A DNA stretch of 15,118 nt from an uncultured Collinsella sp. (GCA_902495085.1 CABUWA010000033.1:1-15118); one strand, 5' to 3'. Shown: positions 8,851-14,729, counted from the first letter of the stretch. Numbers and translations: made by a program. The notes: generated by a model from the sequence alone, not told the origin.

Positions 8851-10275
8851 CTAGCACACACCTTCCACAAAGCGGTCGAGCTCAACAAAGCGGGAACCCT
8901 TGACCAGTACAACATCATGTTTTTCAAGCGCGCCGCCCATGCGGTCGAGCACCTGCTGATAATCGGAGAACACCTGGATGCGGTCCTCGTCCATACCCAT
9001 CATGCGCGCGGCATCGGCCATAAGCTGGGCCAGCTCACCACCCACGCACGCCAGCATGTCGAGCTTCTTGGCGGCGGCATAGGCGCCCACGAGCTCATGC
9101 ATGCGAGGAGCCTCATCGCCCATCTCGCCCATCTCGCCCAGGATCGCCATGCGAGACCCCGTGCACGAAAGCGAGCACAGTAGATCGAGACCAGCAGCCA
9201 TGGATTCGGCGCTGGCGTTATAGGAATCGTCAATGACGCGGGCACCGCTCTTGGCGCGCTTGATCTCCTGGCGGTGCCCGGTAATCGTGAGGCCCCTAAA
9301 GGCAGCATCGATCTGCTCGGGCGTCACACCCAGACGATAGGCAACCGCGGCGGCCTTAACGGCATTTGGAACGGACTGCACACCGGGGATGGCAAGCATG
9401 GTATCGATCGTCTCGCCCTGGCCAAAATCGAGCGTAAAGACCGGACGGCCCTCGTCATCAACACGAACGTCGCGGGCGCGGACCTCATCATCGTCCGAGA
9501 CGCCGGCCAGCATCACGTCGATACCAGCAGGCTGGGCGAACGTATCGCGAATGAACGGCGTAAAGTCGTCCTCGCCGCCCAAAACCAGCAGCGGCAAGAA
9601 GTCGCCGGCGGCGCACATACCCTGGACAATCTCGGCCTTAGCGCGGGCGATGTTCTCGCGGCTGCCCAAAATGCCGATGTGAGAGGTACCGATCTTGCTC
9701 ACGATGGCAAGGTTGGGATTGGCGGACTGGGACAGGCGCTCAATCTCGTGGAAATGGTTCATGCCCATCTCGAGCACCAGGACCTCGGTATCGGCCGGAG
9801 CGGAAAGCACCGTGAGCGGCATGCCGATCAGGTTATTGAAATTGCCCTTGGTGGCCCAGACACGATAGCGCTTGGCGAGCACAGCGGCGAGCACGTCCTT
9901 GGTCGTCGTCTTGCCGATGGAACCGGTAATGCCAACGACCAGGCAGCCAAGCTCCAGACGGTACGCGTGCGCCAAACGCAGCAGAAAGTCCTCGGGATCA
10001 TCGGTCAGCAGGATGGCGCATCCCTTGTCCTGCGCCAGCGAGACCAGCTCGGCCTCGGGCTCACGCGTCATCACGACGGCGCCGGCACCCGACTGGACGG
10101 CACGGGAAGCAAAATCATTGCCGTCGACGTTTTCACCGGGAAAGGCGACGAAAATCGTCCCTTCCTCGACCTGGCGCGAGTCGATAACGCACCCGCGGCA
10201 TACCCGATCGGCTTCTCCCGTCACGGTTCGGGCCCCTGTTGCGGCCGCGAGGTTGTTGACGGCGATCTCTATCAT
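8851..10275 (-). CDS. murF: UDP-N-acetylmuramoyl-tripeptide--D-alanyl-D-alanine ligase MurF
   Basis: Cytoplasmic Mur ligase that adds D-Ala-D-Ala to the UDP-MurNAc-tripeptide, completing the soluble precursor. The 474-residue protein shows the N-terminal substrate-domain motif VIDSRQVEEGTIFVAFPGENVDG (30-52), P-loop GITGSIGKTTTK (115-126), KGNFNNLIGMPLT (143-155), LEMGMNHFHEI (168-178), HRQE (334-337), DDSYNASAESM (349-359) and C-terminal VKGSRFVELDRFV (458-470). GNFNN, EMGM and DDSYNA identify MurF and exclude MurE. The ATG has GGGGAG five bases upstream. A 126-base gap separates it from ftsI, the position where murE usually lies. Third-residue specificity cannot be read from this sequence. 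Confidence 0.96.
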   Translation of the reverse strand: MIEIAVNNLAAATGARTVTGEADRVCRGCVIDSRQVEEGTIFVAFPGENVDGNDFASRAVQSGAGAVVMTREPEAELVSLAQDKGCAILLTDDPEDFLLRLAHAYRLELGCLVVGITGSIGKTTTKDVLAAVLAKRYRVWATKGNFNNLIGMPLTVLSAPADTEVLVLEMGMNHFHEIERLSQSANPNLAIVSKIGTSHIGILGSRENIARAKAEIVQGMCAAGDFLPLLVLGGEDDFTPFIRDTFAQPAGIDVMLAGVSDDDEVRARDVRVDDEGRPVFTLDFGQGETIDTMLAIPGVQSVPNAVKAAAVAYRLGVTPEQIDAAFRGLTITGHRQEIKRAKSGARVIDDSYNASAESMAAGLDLLCSLSCTGSRMAILGEMGEMGDEAPRMHELVGAYAAAKKLDMLACVGGELAQLMADAARMMGMDEDRIQVFSDYQQVLDRMGGALEKHDVVLVKGSRFVELDRFVEGVC

Positions 10276-10401
10276 TGCAGCTCCCCTGTAAACCTAATAA
10301 TGCTATCGGCGTATTGTATCCCAGCGCCGCGCATGCGTGGTGCAGGGCATGTGAACACCCTCATATGGGACAACAAACCACGCCCCAAAGATTGTAACCC
10401 C
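10276..10401 (-). other. 126-base gap between ftsI and murF, where murE is usual
   Basis: This is the longest gap between consecutive genes inside the cluster. No murE remnant or other credible reading frame is visible. Read on the minus strand it holds a -10-like TACAAT (10318-10313) with no matching -35, and a small CATGC/GCATG inverted repeat around 10330-10350. There is no terminator-like hairpin with a T-run. It could hold an internal promoter for murF and the genes after it, but the evidence is thin. Confidence 0.45.
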
Positions 10402-12267
10402 CTACTTCGTGTGCGGGATACCCAACACGTCGAGCGCGTTGGCCATAATGGACTGGAACGGCACCGCAGCGGCATCTGAGCCGCTCGGCGTTCCGTCGAG
10501 CGTGATATAGCACAACACCTTGGGCGATTGTGCCGGCGCAAAGCCCATAAAGGACGACATGTAGTTCTCCTTAAGGTAGCCGCCGTTCTCGTCGGCACGT
10601 TCGGCCGTGCCGGTCTTGCCCGCCACGTCATAGCCGTCAACCGCGCCGCCAACGCCCGTGCCTTCGGACACGACCGTCTGCATGCATGATGTCACCTGGG
10701 ATGCGGCGTCCCCAGAAATCGCGCGCTCGCCTTCGCCCCAGTCCTTCTCGTCGCCTTTGCTGGACTTATAGAAGTGCGGGGTCATCATCACACCGCCGTT
10801 GGCGATGCCGCCCACGGCACGTGCGATCTCAATCGGCGAGACGGACAGTGCCTGTCCAAAGCTCATCGATCCCAGCGTGGCGCCGTCATACTGGTCACGC
10901 TCCTTGACGATGCCCAGGCTCTCGCCCGGAAAATCGACACCCGAGCTGTGACCGATGCCCCACTTGTCCACATAGGCGGCAAAGTCGTCGGCACCGATCT
11001 TGCGCCCCACCAGGACAAAGCCCACGTTGGACGAACGGCGCATCATCTCGCGCACATCCATGGTCATGGCATAGTCGCGCTTGTCGGCATCGGTGACGGT
11101 ATCGTCACCCACCTTGATACTCGCCGGCACCTCAAACGACGTACTCGATCGCACGACGCCCAAGTCGAAGCCGGCGCCCGCCACGAGCGTCTTAAAGACC
11201 GAGCCGGGCTCGTAGGCGTCGGTGACCAGGCGCAGGTTCATATCCTCGGTCTTGGCGTTCTCCAGATCGGTCTGGTCGTAGGTCGGGTACGAGCAGGCTG
11301 CCAAAATCTCGCCTGTCGTAGGATCGGTGACCAGCGCCGAGCCGTTCTTGGCCTTTGTCTTCTCGACAGCCTCTGCCAGAGCATCCTCAGCCGCTCGCTG
11401 GATATTGACGTCGAGCGTCGTCACGATATCAACGCCGTCGACCGCAGCCACCTTTTTATAGGCACCGCCCGCGATATAGCTGCCGTCTCTCGCGCGCTCG
11501 CGCACAAGAGAACCGTTCGTGCCGGTCAGAAGCTTGTTGTATTGCTTTTCGAGACCCGTCAAGCCGTCGTTGTCTACATTCACTACACCCAGCACCTGCG
11601 ATGCCAGATTGCCGTATGGATATACGCGCTTCATGGCCTGCTCAAAAAGCACGCCGGGCAGGTTCTTCTTCTCCAGCGCTGCAGCATCGTCTTCGTCCAC
11701 CTGGCGCTTGATATACACCCAGGTGCCATCGGACTCGACGAGCTTACGGCAGGTCTTTTTATCGATTCCAGTTGCCTTGACCAGCGCCGACACCGTCTTG
11801 TCGACATCCTCGACAAGCTGCGGGTTCACGGCGATGTTGCGACATTCGACCGACGACGCCAGCACGTTACCGTTGCGGTCATAGATGGTGCCACGTTTGG
11901 CATAGAGGGTCTGCGCAAGCAGGCGGCGCGCATCGGCACGCTCGCGCAGTTTATCGGCTTCGACAATTTGATAGTCGGCAAGACGAAAGACGCCCAAGCC
12001 CAAGCCAAGCCCAATGAATCCCATGACGGCTTTGCGGCGAGGCAGAGGCGCACCTGTGAGCCATTCGGTCGACGAACTCTTGCGCGACCTGTTGTTATGC
12101 ACTTGAGGGCCGCCCGAGCCGCGAAGTCGCGACGCCGGGTCGTTGCCACGGGACTGCCCGGCGTTGTAAGATTGCCGACCCGTTCCTTGATAACCAGAAC
12201 GTCCCCGCGACGAGGGACGTCCAGAACCGCAGCCCCCATCGGAACCGCGGCGATAGTCATTTGTCAT
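10402..12267 (-). CDS. ftsI: septal D,D-transpeptidase FtsI (class B penicillin-binding protein)
   Basis: Bitopic class B PBP that cross-links glycan strands at the septum, partner of FtsW. The 621-residue protein begins with a disordered Gly/Arg/Ser/Asn-rich cytoplasmic tail (1-77), then one membrane segment (about 78-97). The dimerisation domain starts at RGTIYDRNGNVLA (125-137). The transpeptidase domain has SxxK in EPGSVFK (Ser356 nucleophile, Lys359), SSN (412-414) and KTGT (551-554). It ends shortly after the catalytic domain, without PASTA domains, unlike the Bacillus PBP2B type and like actinobacterial FtsI. It starts 17 bases after the ftsL-like stop; the ribosome site is weak (GGTAGCTGAG). 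No lipobox or secretion signal other than the membrane segment is seen. Confidence 0.96.
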   Translation of the reverse strand: MTNDYRRGSDGGCGSGRPSSRGRSGYQGTGRQSYNAGQSRGNDPASRLRGSGGPQVHNNRSRKSSSTEWLTGAPLPRRKAVMGFIGLGLGLGVFRLADYQIVEADKLRERADARRLLAQTLYAKRGTIYDRNGNVLASSVECRNIAVNPQLVEDVDKTVSALVKATGIDKKTCRKLVESDGTWVYIKRQVDEDDAAALEKKNLPGVLFEQAMKRVYPYGNLASQVLGVVNVDNDGLTGLEKQYNKLLTGTNGSLVRERARDGSYIAGGAYKKVAAVDGVDIVTTLDVNIQRAAEDALAEAVEKTKAKNGSALVTDPTTGEILAACSYPTYDQTDLENAKTEDMNLRLVTDAYEPGSVFKTLVAGAGFDLGVVRSSTSFEVPASIKVGDDTVTDADKRDYAMTMDVREMMRRSSNVGFVLVGRKIGADDFAAYVDKWGIGHSSGVDFPGESLGIVKERDQYDGATLGSMSFGQALSVSPIEIARAVGGIANGGVMMTPHFYKSSKGDEKDWGEGERAISGDAASQVTSCMQTVVSEGTGVGGAVDGYDVAGKTGTAERADENGGYLKENYMSSFMGFAPAQSPKVLCYITLDGTPSGSDAAAVPFQSIMANALDVLGIPHTK

Positions 12268-12284
12268 ACTCAGCTACCGTCTTG

Positions 12285-12755
12285 CTACTGAGCGGTCGCG
12301 GTCGCGTTGGCGCCCGCGGCTGCATCCTGCGAAAAGTCAAGTGTAACGCTCTCGCTGGGCTCCACCATGCCATAAGCGCCCGCAAGGTCGCGAATGCGCG
12401 TGTCGGCGCCATAGACCGAATGCATGACCTCCAGGTCGGAGCTCTCATCGGTCGCCTTTTCGAGCGTGCTGGTAAGCTCGGCGTTGCTGTTGAGCACCTG
12501 GGCCGTAACGCCGGCGAGCGCCACGCGGGCGACGCCGATCGTCATGAAGATAGCCGCAATGATGCAAAACGTTTTAAGAACGCTCATGAAAACCGGGCTT
12601 ACCGCCTGGTTTGCCTGACGGCCCGCGCCCGTGTAGACATCAAAGCGCGGCGCGCGCTGCTCACGGGGAGCAACGGGGGCCTGCGGCGTCTCACGATAGG
12701 CGGGCATGGCGTTCATATCATAGGCGAGTGCTGCGTTTGAGGTGTTGTAGCCCAT
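12285..12755 (-). CDS. ftsL: FtsL-like cell division protein
   Basis: Small bitopic divisome protein of the FtsL type, expected to form a coiled coil with the FtsB/DivIC partner and activate FtsW-FtsI. The 156-residue protein has a cytoplasmic tail of about 50 residues rich in Ala, Pro, Arg and Gln, and one membrane segment at about 55-81 (MSVLKTFCIIAAIFMTIGVA is its core). A helical stretch follows at about 84-115, then RIRDLAGAYGMVEPSE (120-135). The last motif resembles the R-I-x-x-x-A-x-x-x-G-M-x-x-P signature after the FtsL coiled coil. GGGAGG lies 9 bases before the ATG (12770-12765). The call depends on topology, that motif and the position between rsmH and ftsI, since overall sequence in this family is poorly conserved. 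Confidence 0.82.
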   Translation of the reverse strand: MGYNTSNAALAYDMNAMPAYRETPQAPVAPREQRAPRFDVYTGAGRQANQAVSPVFMSVLKTFCIIAAIFMTIGVARVALAGVTAQVLNSNAELTSTLEKATDESSDLEVMHSVYGADTRIRDLAGAYGMVEPSESVTLDFSQDAAAGANATATAQ

Positions 12756-12845
12756 GATATGCCGCCTCCCATCCCGAGTACGTTGGTAGTGTGTTTAAGC
12801 TTCGTTTATGGTGCGAGCGGGAGGTCCAATATCGCGCGGTCGCGC

Positions 12846-13811
12846 CTACAGACGCTGCGCCACGCGGATTTTGGCTGATCTCGCCCGAGGGTTGCGCTCA
12901 ACCTCATCAGGCTGGGCAACCAAGGGTTTGCGGGTGATGACCTTGAGTATCGGCACGTTGCCGCACACGCACACCGGAATCTCCGGCGGACACGTGCACC
13001 CCTGGCTCATCTCCTTAAAGTGGTTCTTTACGATACGGTCCTCGAGCGAGTGATACGAGATGACGCAGATACGTCCGCCCGGGTTGAGCCACCTGGTGGC
13101 GGCATCAAGCCCTCGTTCGAGCACATCGAGCTCGTGATTGACCTCGATGCGAATGGCCTGGAAACTTTTCTTGGCCGGGTGTCCGCCATGCCGACGAGCG
13201 GCAGCCGGGATACCCGCCTTGATGATCTCGACAAATTGGCCGGTGGTTTCGATCGGTTCTTGCTCGCGGCGGCGCACGATCTCGCGCGCAATCTGCGAGG
13301 CGAACTTCTCTTCTCCGTAGACGCGTAGAATCCGGGCGAGGTCGTGTTCGTTATAGGTGTTGATGACCTCAGCTGCGTTTAAGGTGTTATTACCCGGATC
13401 CATCCGCATGTCCAATGGGGCGTCCTCGTTATACGAAAAGCCCCTGCCAGGGATATCGAGTTGCGGCGACGAAACGCCCAAGTCGAACAGGAAACCATCG
13501 ACCCCGGGCACCTCGGCCGAGCAAAGCAGCTCGTCCAAGTCGCCGAAGTTGCCCTTCAGCAGCTGGTGCGGAACGCCGGGAACCTCGCGGTCCAGACGGG
13601 CACCAGCGGCCTCGAGGGCCATGTCGTCCTGATCGACGCCGAGCAAAAGGCCCGTCTCCCCCACCTGCGCGGCCATCTTTACCGAATGGCCGGCACCGCC
13701 AAGGGTGCAATCGCAGACAACGGAGCCGCTCTTTAGCCGCAGCGACTCAAGCACTTCGCCGAGCATGACAGGTTCATGCCGATATTCTTGTGTCAAGATC
13801 CCACGCTCCAT
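12846..13811 (-). CDS. rsmH: 16S rRNA (cytosine(1402)-N(4))-methyltransferase RsmH
   Basis: S-adenosylmethionine-dependent enzyme that methylates N4 of C1402 in 16S rRNA; formerly mraW. The 321-residue product shows RHEPVML (11-17), SAM-binding VCDCTLGGAGHS (32-43), GVDQD (58-62), FLFDLGVSSPQLD (107-119), KKSFQAIRIEVNHEL (214-228) and ISYHSLEDRIVKNHF (251-265). A four-cysteine cluster CTCPPEIPVCVC (272-283), common in the family, may bind metal. It starts 20 bases after the mraZ stop. The ATG has only a weak ribosome site; a TTG at 13796 has GGAG nine bases upstream and would give an N-terminus MTQEYRHEPVML closer to family proteins, so the true start may be five codons later. A 90-base gap without a clear promoter separates it from the ftsL-like gene. 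Confidence 0.97.
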   Translation of the reverse strand: MERGILTQEYRHEPVMLGEVLESLRLKSGSVVCDCTLGGAGHSVKMAAQVGETGLLLGVDQDDMALEAAGARLDREVPGVPHQLLKGNFGDLDELLCSAEVPGVDGFLFDLGVSSPQLDIPGRGFSYNEDAPLDMRMDPGNNTLNAAEVINTYNEHDLARILRVYGEEKFASQIAREIVRRREQEPIETTGQFVEIIKAGIPAAARRHGGHPAKKSFQAIRIEVNHELDVLERGLDAATRWLNPGGRICVISYHSLEDRIVKNHFKEMSQGCTCPPEIPVCVCGNVPILKVITRKPLVAQPDEVERNPRARSAKIRVAQRL

Positions 13812-13831
13812 CCGTTACCCGTGCCTTGCCC

Positions 13832-14266
13832 TTACGAGAAGAAGAGGTCCAGCAGGGCCTCATCGTCATCGTCCTCATCGGCCGCGGCGCGATCCCAAAC
13901 CTCAAGGTGGTCGTAGTTGCCCACAACCGTGACCTCGCGGTCGAGGTTCGCCTGCTTGCGGAGAGACTCGGAAAGACCGATACGACCGGCGCTGTCCACG
14001 TCCATCGACGTGGTGCGCTTGTTGATCGCCCTCATGAGCTTCTGGTCGTTGATGTCACGCGGGTTAAAACCCTCGTGGCCCTCACGACCCGCGAAGAGTC
14101 CTTCGACCCACTTATCGAAGGCCTCGGCAGAGAACACGTACAGAGCATCGACATCCAGGGCTTTGAACACGCGAACGTGCTCTCCAAGCTCCTCGCGAAG
14201 GGGTGCAGGCAGGGATAGACGACCTTTTGCATCGAGATTGCGCTCGTATGCACCCGTCATTCCCAT
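13832..14266 (-). CDS. mraZ: transcriptional regulator MraZ
   Basis: AbrB/SpoVT-fold DNA-binding protein that usually represses its own operon by binding TGGG-type repeats upstream of itself; MraZ proteins form large rings. The 144-residue protein has the two tandem swapped-hairpin units of the family, each with a DxxGR motif: DAKGRLSLP (12-20) and DSAGRIGLS (91-99). Both motifs are intact. Unusually, the C-terminus after VWDRA is strongly acidic (DEDDDDE, 130-136) and ends in hydrophobic LLDLFFS. AGGGGAGGG lies a few bases before the ATG; a second ATG at codon 3 is possible. It is the first gene of the dcw operon, and G-rich TGGGG boxes lie at 14351-14397 in front of it, a likely self-regulation site. 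Confidence 0.96.
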   Translation of the reverse strand: MGMTGAYERNLDAKGRLSLPAPLREELGEHVRVFKALDVDALYVFSAEAFDKWVEGLFAGREGHEGFNPRDINDQKLMRAINKRTTSMDVDSAGRIGLSESLRKQANLDREVTVVGNYDHLEVWDRAAADEDDDDEALLDLFFS

Positions 14267-14270
14267 GTGC

Positions 14271-14280
14271 GCCCTCCCCT
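14271..14280 (-). promoter_or_regulatory. ribosome binding site of mraZ
   Basis: AGGGGAGGGC on the minus strand ends four bases before the mraZ ATG at 14266. The purine run GGGGAGG gives a usable anti-16S match at normal spacing and fixes this start over the ATG two codons later. Confidence 0.7.
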
Positions 14281-14302
14281 CGGTTACTCAGATGGCACGT
14301 AC

Positions 14303-14319
14303 GCGGGGAACCACCCCGC
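14303..14319 (-). repeat. GCGGGG/CCCCGC hairpin in the predicted mraZ leader
   Basis: Perfect 6-bp arms GCGGGG and CCCCGC with a 5-base loop (TGGTT on the minus strand). With the predicted transcription start near 14327 it lies in the 5' untranslated leader, about 37 bases before the mraZ ATG. It shares the core GGGG-YGGTT-CCCC with a second hairpin at 14340-14356, which lies inside the promoter. No T-run follows, so it is not a terminator. It may affect leader folding or be part of an operator. Confidence 0.55.
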
Positions 14320-14334
14320 CTGTCGACGTCATCA

Positions 14335-14363
14335 ATAATATGGGGAACCGCCCCATTTTTCAA
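14335..14363 (-). promoter_or_regulatory. main mraZ/dcw operon promoter (sigma-70 type)
   Basis: Minus-strand TTGAAA (14363-14358, five of six matches) is followed by a 17-base spacer and TATTAT (14340-14335, five of six matches). Expected transcription start is near 14327, giving a leader of about 60 bases before mraZ. It is the best promoter match I found in the window and sits where the operon promoter should be. The spacer contains the inverted repeat ATGGGG-CGGTT-CCCCAT (14356-14340), so a bound repressor or extruded hairpin there would block polymerase. Confidence 0.7.
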
Positions 14364-14397
14364 CACCTTTCCCCACCCCTTCCCCCACCCCGCCCCA
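14351..14397 (-). promoter_or_regulatory. candidate MraZ operator: phased TGGGG boxes
   Basis: On the minus strand TGGGG begins at 14397, 14387, 14375 and 14355, with a weaker TGTTG at 14365. Steps are 10, 12, 10 and 10 bases, about one helical turn each. Escherichia coli MraZ is known to bind TGGGN repeats separated by 5-base spacers, which is the same 10-base step. The array covers the upstream flank, the -35 element and the start of the spacer of the predicted promoter, a good place for self-repression. Binding by this particular MraZ is inferred. Confidence 0.6.
14371..14396 (-). repeat. G-quadruplex motif upstream of the mraZ promoter
   Basis: Five minus-strand G-runs follow one another: 14396-14393 (4 G), 14391-14388 (4 G), 14386-14382 (5 G), 14379-14376 (4 G) and 14374-14371 (4 G). 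Loops are C, T, AA and T. Four-G runs with 1-2 base loops are the strongest class of intramolecular quadruplex motif. It ends 7 bases upstream of the -35 element on the non-template strand. The same bases contain the TGGGG boxes, so protein operator and quadruplex explanations compete. Confidence 0.65.
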
Positions 14398-14411
14398 CCA
14401 CTCCACCCCCA

Positions 14412-14459
14412 ATATGTTGTAAAACACCCCCGAGCATATGTTCGAAAACACAATATGTT
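14412..14459. repeat. three direct ATATGTT repeats
   Basis: ATATGTT occurs at 14412-14418, 14436-14442 and 14453-14459 (plus-strand reading), an AT-rich patch between G-rich stretches. The outer two are in a longer shared core, CAATATGTTGT (14410-14420 and 14451-14461), 41 bases apart, close to four helical turns. This looks like a set of binding sites for one protein, or remnants of alternative -10 elements; I found no good -35 to match them. Confidence 0.45.
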
Positions 14460-14465
14460 GTGTTT
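14446..14465. repeat. 20-base palindrome upstream of the mraZ promoter
   Basis: AAACACAA-TATG-TTGTGTTT has perfect 8-bp arms around a 4-base centre. It is about 83 bases upstream of the -35 element and far from the recombinase terminator. The length and symmetry fit a dimeric regulator's operator. No T-run follows on either strand that would make it a terminator. The regulator cannot be named from sequence. Confidence 0.5.
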
Positions 14466-14472
14466 GCAGCAA

Positions 14473-14488
14473 AGGTGGGATGCCACCT
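14473..14488. repeat. short inverted repeat AGGTGG/CCACCT
   Basis: Perfect 6-bp arms AGGTGG and CCACCT with a GATG centre, 7 bases from the 20-base palindrome. No T-run follows on either strand. It could be part of a composite control site; a 6-bp repeat may also arise by chance. Confidence 0.3.
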
Positions 14489-14626
14489 GTAGAACCACGC
14501 CCGCGAACCTCAACCTTCAAGTTGACCTTGAGGCGATTTTTACGTCCCTTTACACGCCGTTCACATCGCCCCCAAACTCCTCCCACCCACGGTACACACG
14601 GCCCACCACCGCGTCGGTGTCTGGCG

Positions 14627-14694
14627 AAAAATGGGACGGGCCCCAGATTGCCCATGCGCGCAAAAGTGCGTCTCGGCAATCTGGGGCCCGTCCC
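14627..14694 (-). terminator. strong terminator of the xer gene
   Basis: Perfect 20-bp arms lie at 14633-14652 and 14675-14694, starting GGGACGGGCC on the plus strand. The 22-base loop contains a further 4-bp stem CGCA-AAAG-TGCG (14659-14670). On the minus strand the hairpin is followed by A and five T's (14631-14627), a rho-independent terminator 35 bases beyond the recombinase stop. On the plus strand only CTTTAATATTT follows, a weaker tail. It separates the recombinase transcript from the dcw operon. The arms are unusually long for a simple terminator. Confidence 0.85.
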
Positions 14695-14699
14695 CTTTA

Positions 14700-14713
14700 A
14701 TATTTATAAATAT
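14700..14713. repeat. 14-base all-AT palindrome
   Basis: ATATTTATAAATAT is perfectly self-complementary, between the xer stop and its terminator. It is an abrupt AT island in GC-rich surroundings. It contains TATAAA-like hexamers but no matching -35 at proper spacing was found. Confidence 0.4.
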
Positions 14714-14729
14714 GCAGGTCAGCGAGGTG

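Larger units (their letters stand above)
14267..14729. other. 463-base control region between xer and mraZ
   Basis: No convincing gene is present on either strand. The minus strand is strongly G-rich at 14371-14410. In minus-strand order the region holds an AT palindrome and the recombinase terminator, a small inverted repeat, the 20-base palindrome, the TGGGG box array, a promoter, a leader hairpin and the mraZ ribosome site, each described separately. About 14490-14625 holds nothing I can name beyond weak short inverted repeats. Confidence 0.7.

Noticed and set aside
9110..9140. Short tandem repeat in murF (CATCTCGCC copies)
   Set aside because: It encodes GEMGEMGDE, a repeat in the glycine/glutamate loop where the family has a similar MGEMGE-like sequence; ordinary coding sequence.
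9274..10479. 401-codon open frame on the plus strand
   Set aside because: Antisense to murF and the ftsI-murF gap, no ribosome site and no recognisable domain.
10774..12291. 505-codon open frame on the plus strand
   Set aside because: Antisense to ftsI, with no family motif and a His/Arg-rich composition typical of shadow frames.
12756..12845. Promoter between rsmH and the ftsL-like gene
   Set aside because: TTGGAC and CATAAA are present but only 13 bases apart, too close for a sigma-70 promoter.
14446..14465. 20-base palindrome as a terminator
   Set aside because: Arms are AT-rich and no T-run follows on either strand; an operator is more likely.
14203..14700. Open frames on both strands across the xer-mraZ region
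   Set aside because: Composition is driven by the G/C runs and hairpins, the proteins have no domain, and the interval carries clear promoter and terminator signals instead.
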